This document shows, piece after piece, positions 63,097-64,000 of a DNA stretch of 64,000 nt (its first letter is position 1; the number at the start of each line of letters is the position of its first letter). The notes under the pieces are model-generated. The model was not told the DNA's origin, did no database searches, and saw nothing but the letters and a program-made list of their open reading frames with translations. The DNA is taken from NCBI RefSeq assembly GCF_018343525.1, contig NZ_JAGYPH010000001.1:806001-870000 (forward strand). Reading direction: 5' to 3'. The position numbers and the translations under genes were made by a program. The DNA comes from Lederbergia citrea. Its GTDB lineage: Bacteria; Bacillota; Bacilli; Bacillales; Bacillaceae_C.

Positions 63097-63144
63097 GCAC
63101 AACCTAAATTTATTATAGGAATTTATTATTTAGAGGTGTAACAA

Positions 63145-64000
63145 TTGCTATTCCAAAAGTATAAAAGGGAGCGAATGCTTATCATCTTCGCTCTCCTTGC
63201 AATAGCGATGTTTTTATCGCCGCTTTTTATATTAGGGGAAAACGCTCATATTCGGGTGCATGATAATTTGGATTCCAATCTATCTTGGTATAAGGTCTTG
63301 GCTGAAAGCGGCCAGATTGCAGGATCGACCCATGCTGTCATTCCTCAGATCATTAATGGACATTTGTCAAGAAATGCTTTTGGCACGGAGTTTAGCCTGA
63401 TCGTCTGGCTATATGCGATGTTTCCAACGATGGTCGCCTACGCAATTAGTCAGTCTATTACAAGGATTGTTGCTTTTTTTGGTATGTACTTGTTATTAAA
63501 AAAACATTTTCTTCAAAAGGAAGAATGGATGGCGATTAATGTTTGTATCGCTCTTGCTTTCTCTTTCACTCCATTTTGGCCGTCAGGGATGCTTAGTACA
63601 CTTGGAATGCCACTTGCCCTCTGGGCGTTCTTGAATATTCGAAAAGGAGAAAGGTCATGGCAAAATTATCTCGTATTAACTCTTCTTCCTCTCTATTCAA
63701 GTATTGTTTTAGGATTCTTCTTTTTCCTTACAGCAATGGGAGTTTTTTGGCTAATAGATTTAGCGAGGGGTAAAGGCTGGAATTGGCGGTTTCTGTCCTC
63801 GATCGCTTATATGACAGCTGTATACCTAGTAGTCGAATATCGGCTCGTCTATTCATTTTTATTTGATAATGAGGCAAACAGCAGGGACGAGTACTTTCAT
63901 GCAAGATTGTCTGTTTGGCGGTCACTTAAGCTTACTTTTAAAAATTTCATCTTTGGACACCACCATGCAGCCTCTATACATACATTGGTTATTTTACCTG
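63145..64000 (+). CDS. DUF6044-like polytopic membrane protein, 3' truncated by the window edge
   Basis: A frame with a TTG start (GAGGTG 8 bases upstream) stays open for 285 codons to the window end. The product begins MLFQKYKRERMLIIFALLAI and has many hydrophobic helices, with a periplasmic-type loop HIRVHDNLDSNLSWYKVLAE (about 33-52), reminiscent of glycosyltransferase-C-like or YfhO-like lipid-linked sugar proteins. It resembles the DUF6044/YkoS family in B. subtilis. The function is unknown; an envelope glycosylation role is possible. Confidence 0.65.
   Translation, partial: MLFQKYKRERMLIIFALLAIAMFLSPLFILGENAHIRVHDNLDSNLSWYKVLAESGQIAGSTHAVIPQIINGHLSRNAFGTEFSLIVWLYAMFPTMVAYAISQSITRIVAFFGMYLLLKKHFLQKEEWMAINVCIALAFSFTPFWPSGMLSTLGMPLALWAFLNIRKGERSWQNYLVLTLLPLYSSIVLGFFFFLTAMGVFWLIDLARGKGWNWRFLSSIAYMTAVYLVVEYRLVYSFLFDNEANSRDEYFHARLSVWRSLKLTFKNFIFGHHHAASIHTLVILP

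Overview
The window comes from a low-GC, endospore-forming Firmicute of the family Bacillaceae. It carries close relatives of Bacillus subtilis genes (odhB, rok, yojN/yojO, ykpA, yhfW, yfiBC, pepF, exoA) plus spore genes (cwlJ, a yjcZ-type peptide, a 2Duf/DUF1657 set, an Sda-like peptide). Genes start from strong Shine-Dalgarno (SD) sequences, often with TTG or GTG starts, and most are closed by clear hairpin/T-run terminators. I do not assign a species. No rRNA, tRNA, CRISPR array or intact insertion sequence was seen.

Layout. 1-9 kb: 3' part of odhB, a DUF2935 gene, an Sda-like micro-gene, aldehyde dehydrogenase, the nucleoid repressor Rok, and the yojN-yojO MoxR/VWA pair. 9-18 kb: lemA-TPM pair, moaA-moeA-mobB, ykuS, DUF1033, a fosmidomycin-resistance-like MFS exporter, YitT protein, amidase. 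18-26 kb: trhO, pepF, AI-2E-family permease, a DUF1657-DUF1657-2Duf spore set, ABC-F protein YkpA, and a decayed zone. 26-38 kb: TPP riboswitch-thiT, a YdjO-type zinc-ribbon protein, Rieske oxidoreductase YhfW, a five-gene peptide/nickel ABC importer, msrA, a sodium symporter, a polysaccharide deacetylase. 38-50 kb: L,D-transpeptidase, the asymmetric ABC exporter YfiBC, a transglutaminase-like lipoprotein, and a sulfur group (cysteine-synthase-like gene, ssuBCA, metA). 50-64 kb: a phosphotransferase, YjcZ peptide, YfhP-type membrane protein, DUF3900-like gene, a Smr-less MutS2 paralogue behind a long attenuator-like leader, PepSY protein, a second decayed zone, exoA, SDR, GalT-like protein, cwlJ, and the start of a DUF6044-like membrane protein.

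Two things stand out. First, the MutS2-like gene at 54698 sits behind a roughly 350-nt leader holding a seven-codon ORF with a perfect ribosome site and two intrinsic terminators; this is the layout of antibiotic-responsive attenuators and suggests an inducible ribosome-acting factor. Second, nine GC-rich palindromic repeats occur. Eight of them form four convergent pairs, and each pair encloses a decayed transposase fragment, three of them IS1182-like. The ninth lies between two 23-bp direct copies of a terminator hairpin, which looks like an insertion footprint.

All family assignments rest on reading motifs and on remembered family sequences; no database search was run.
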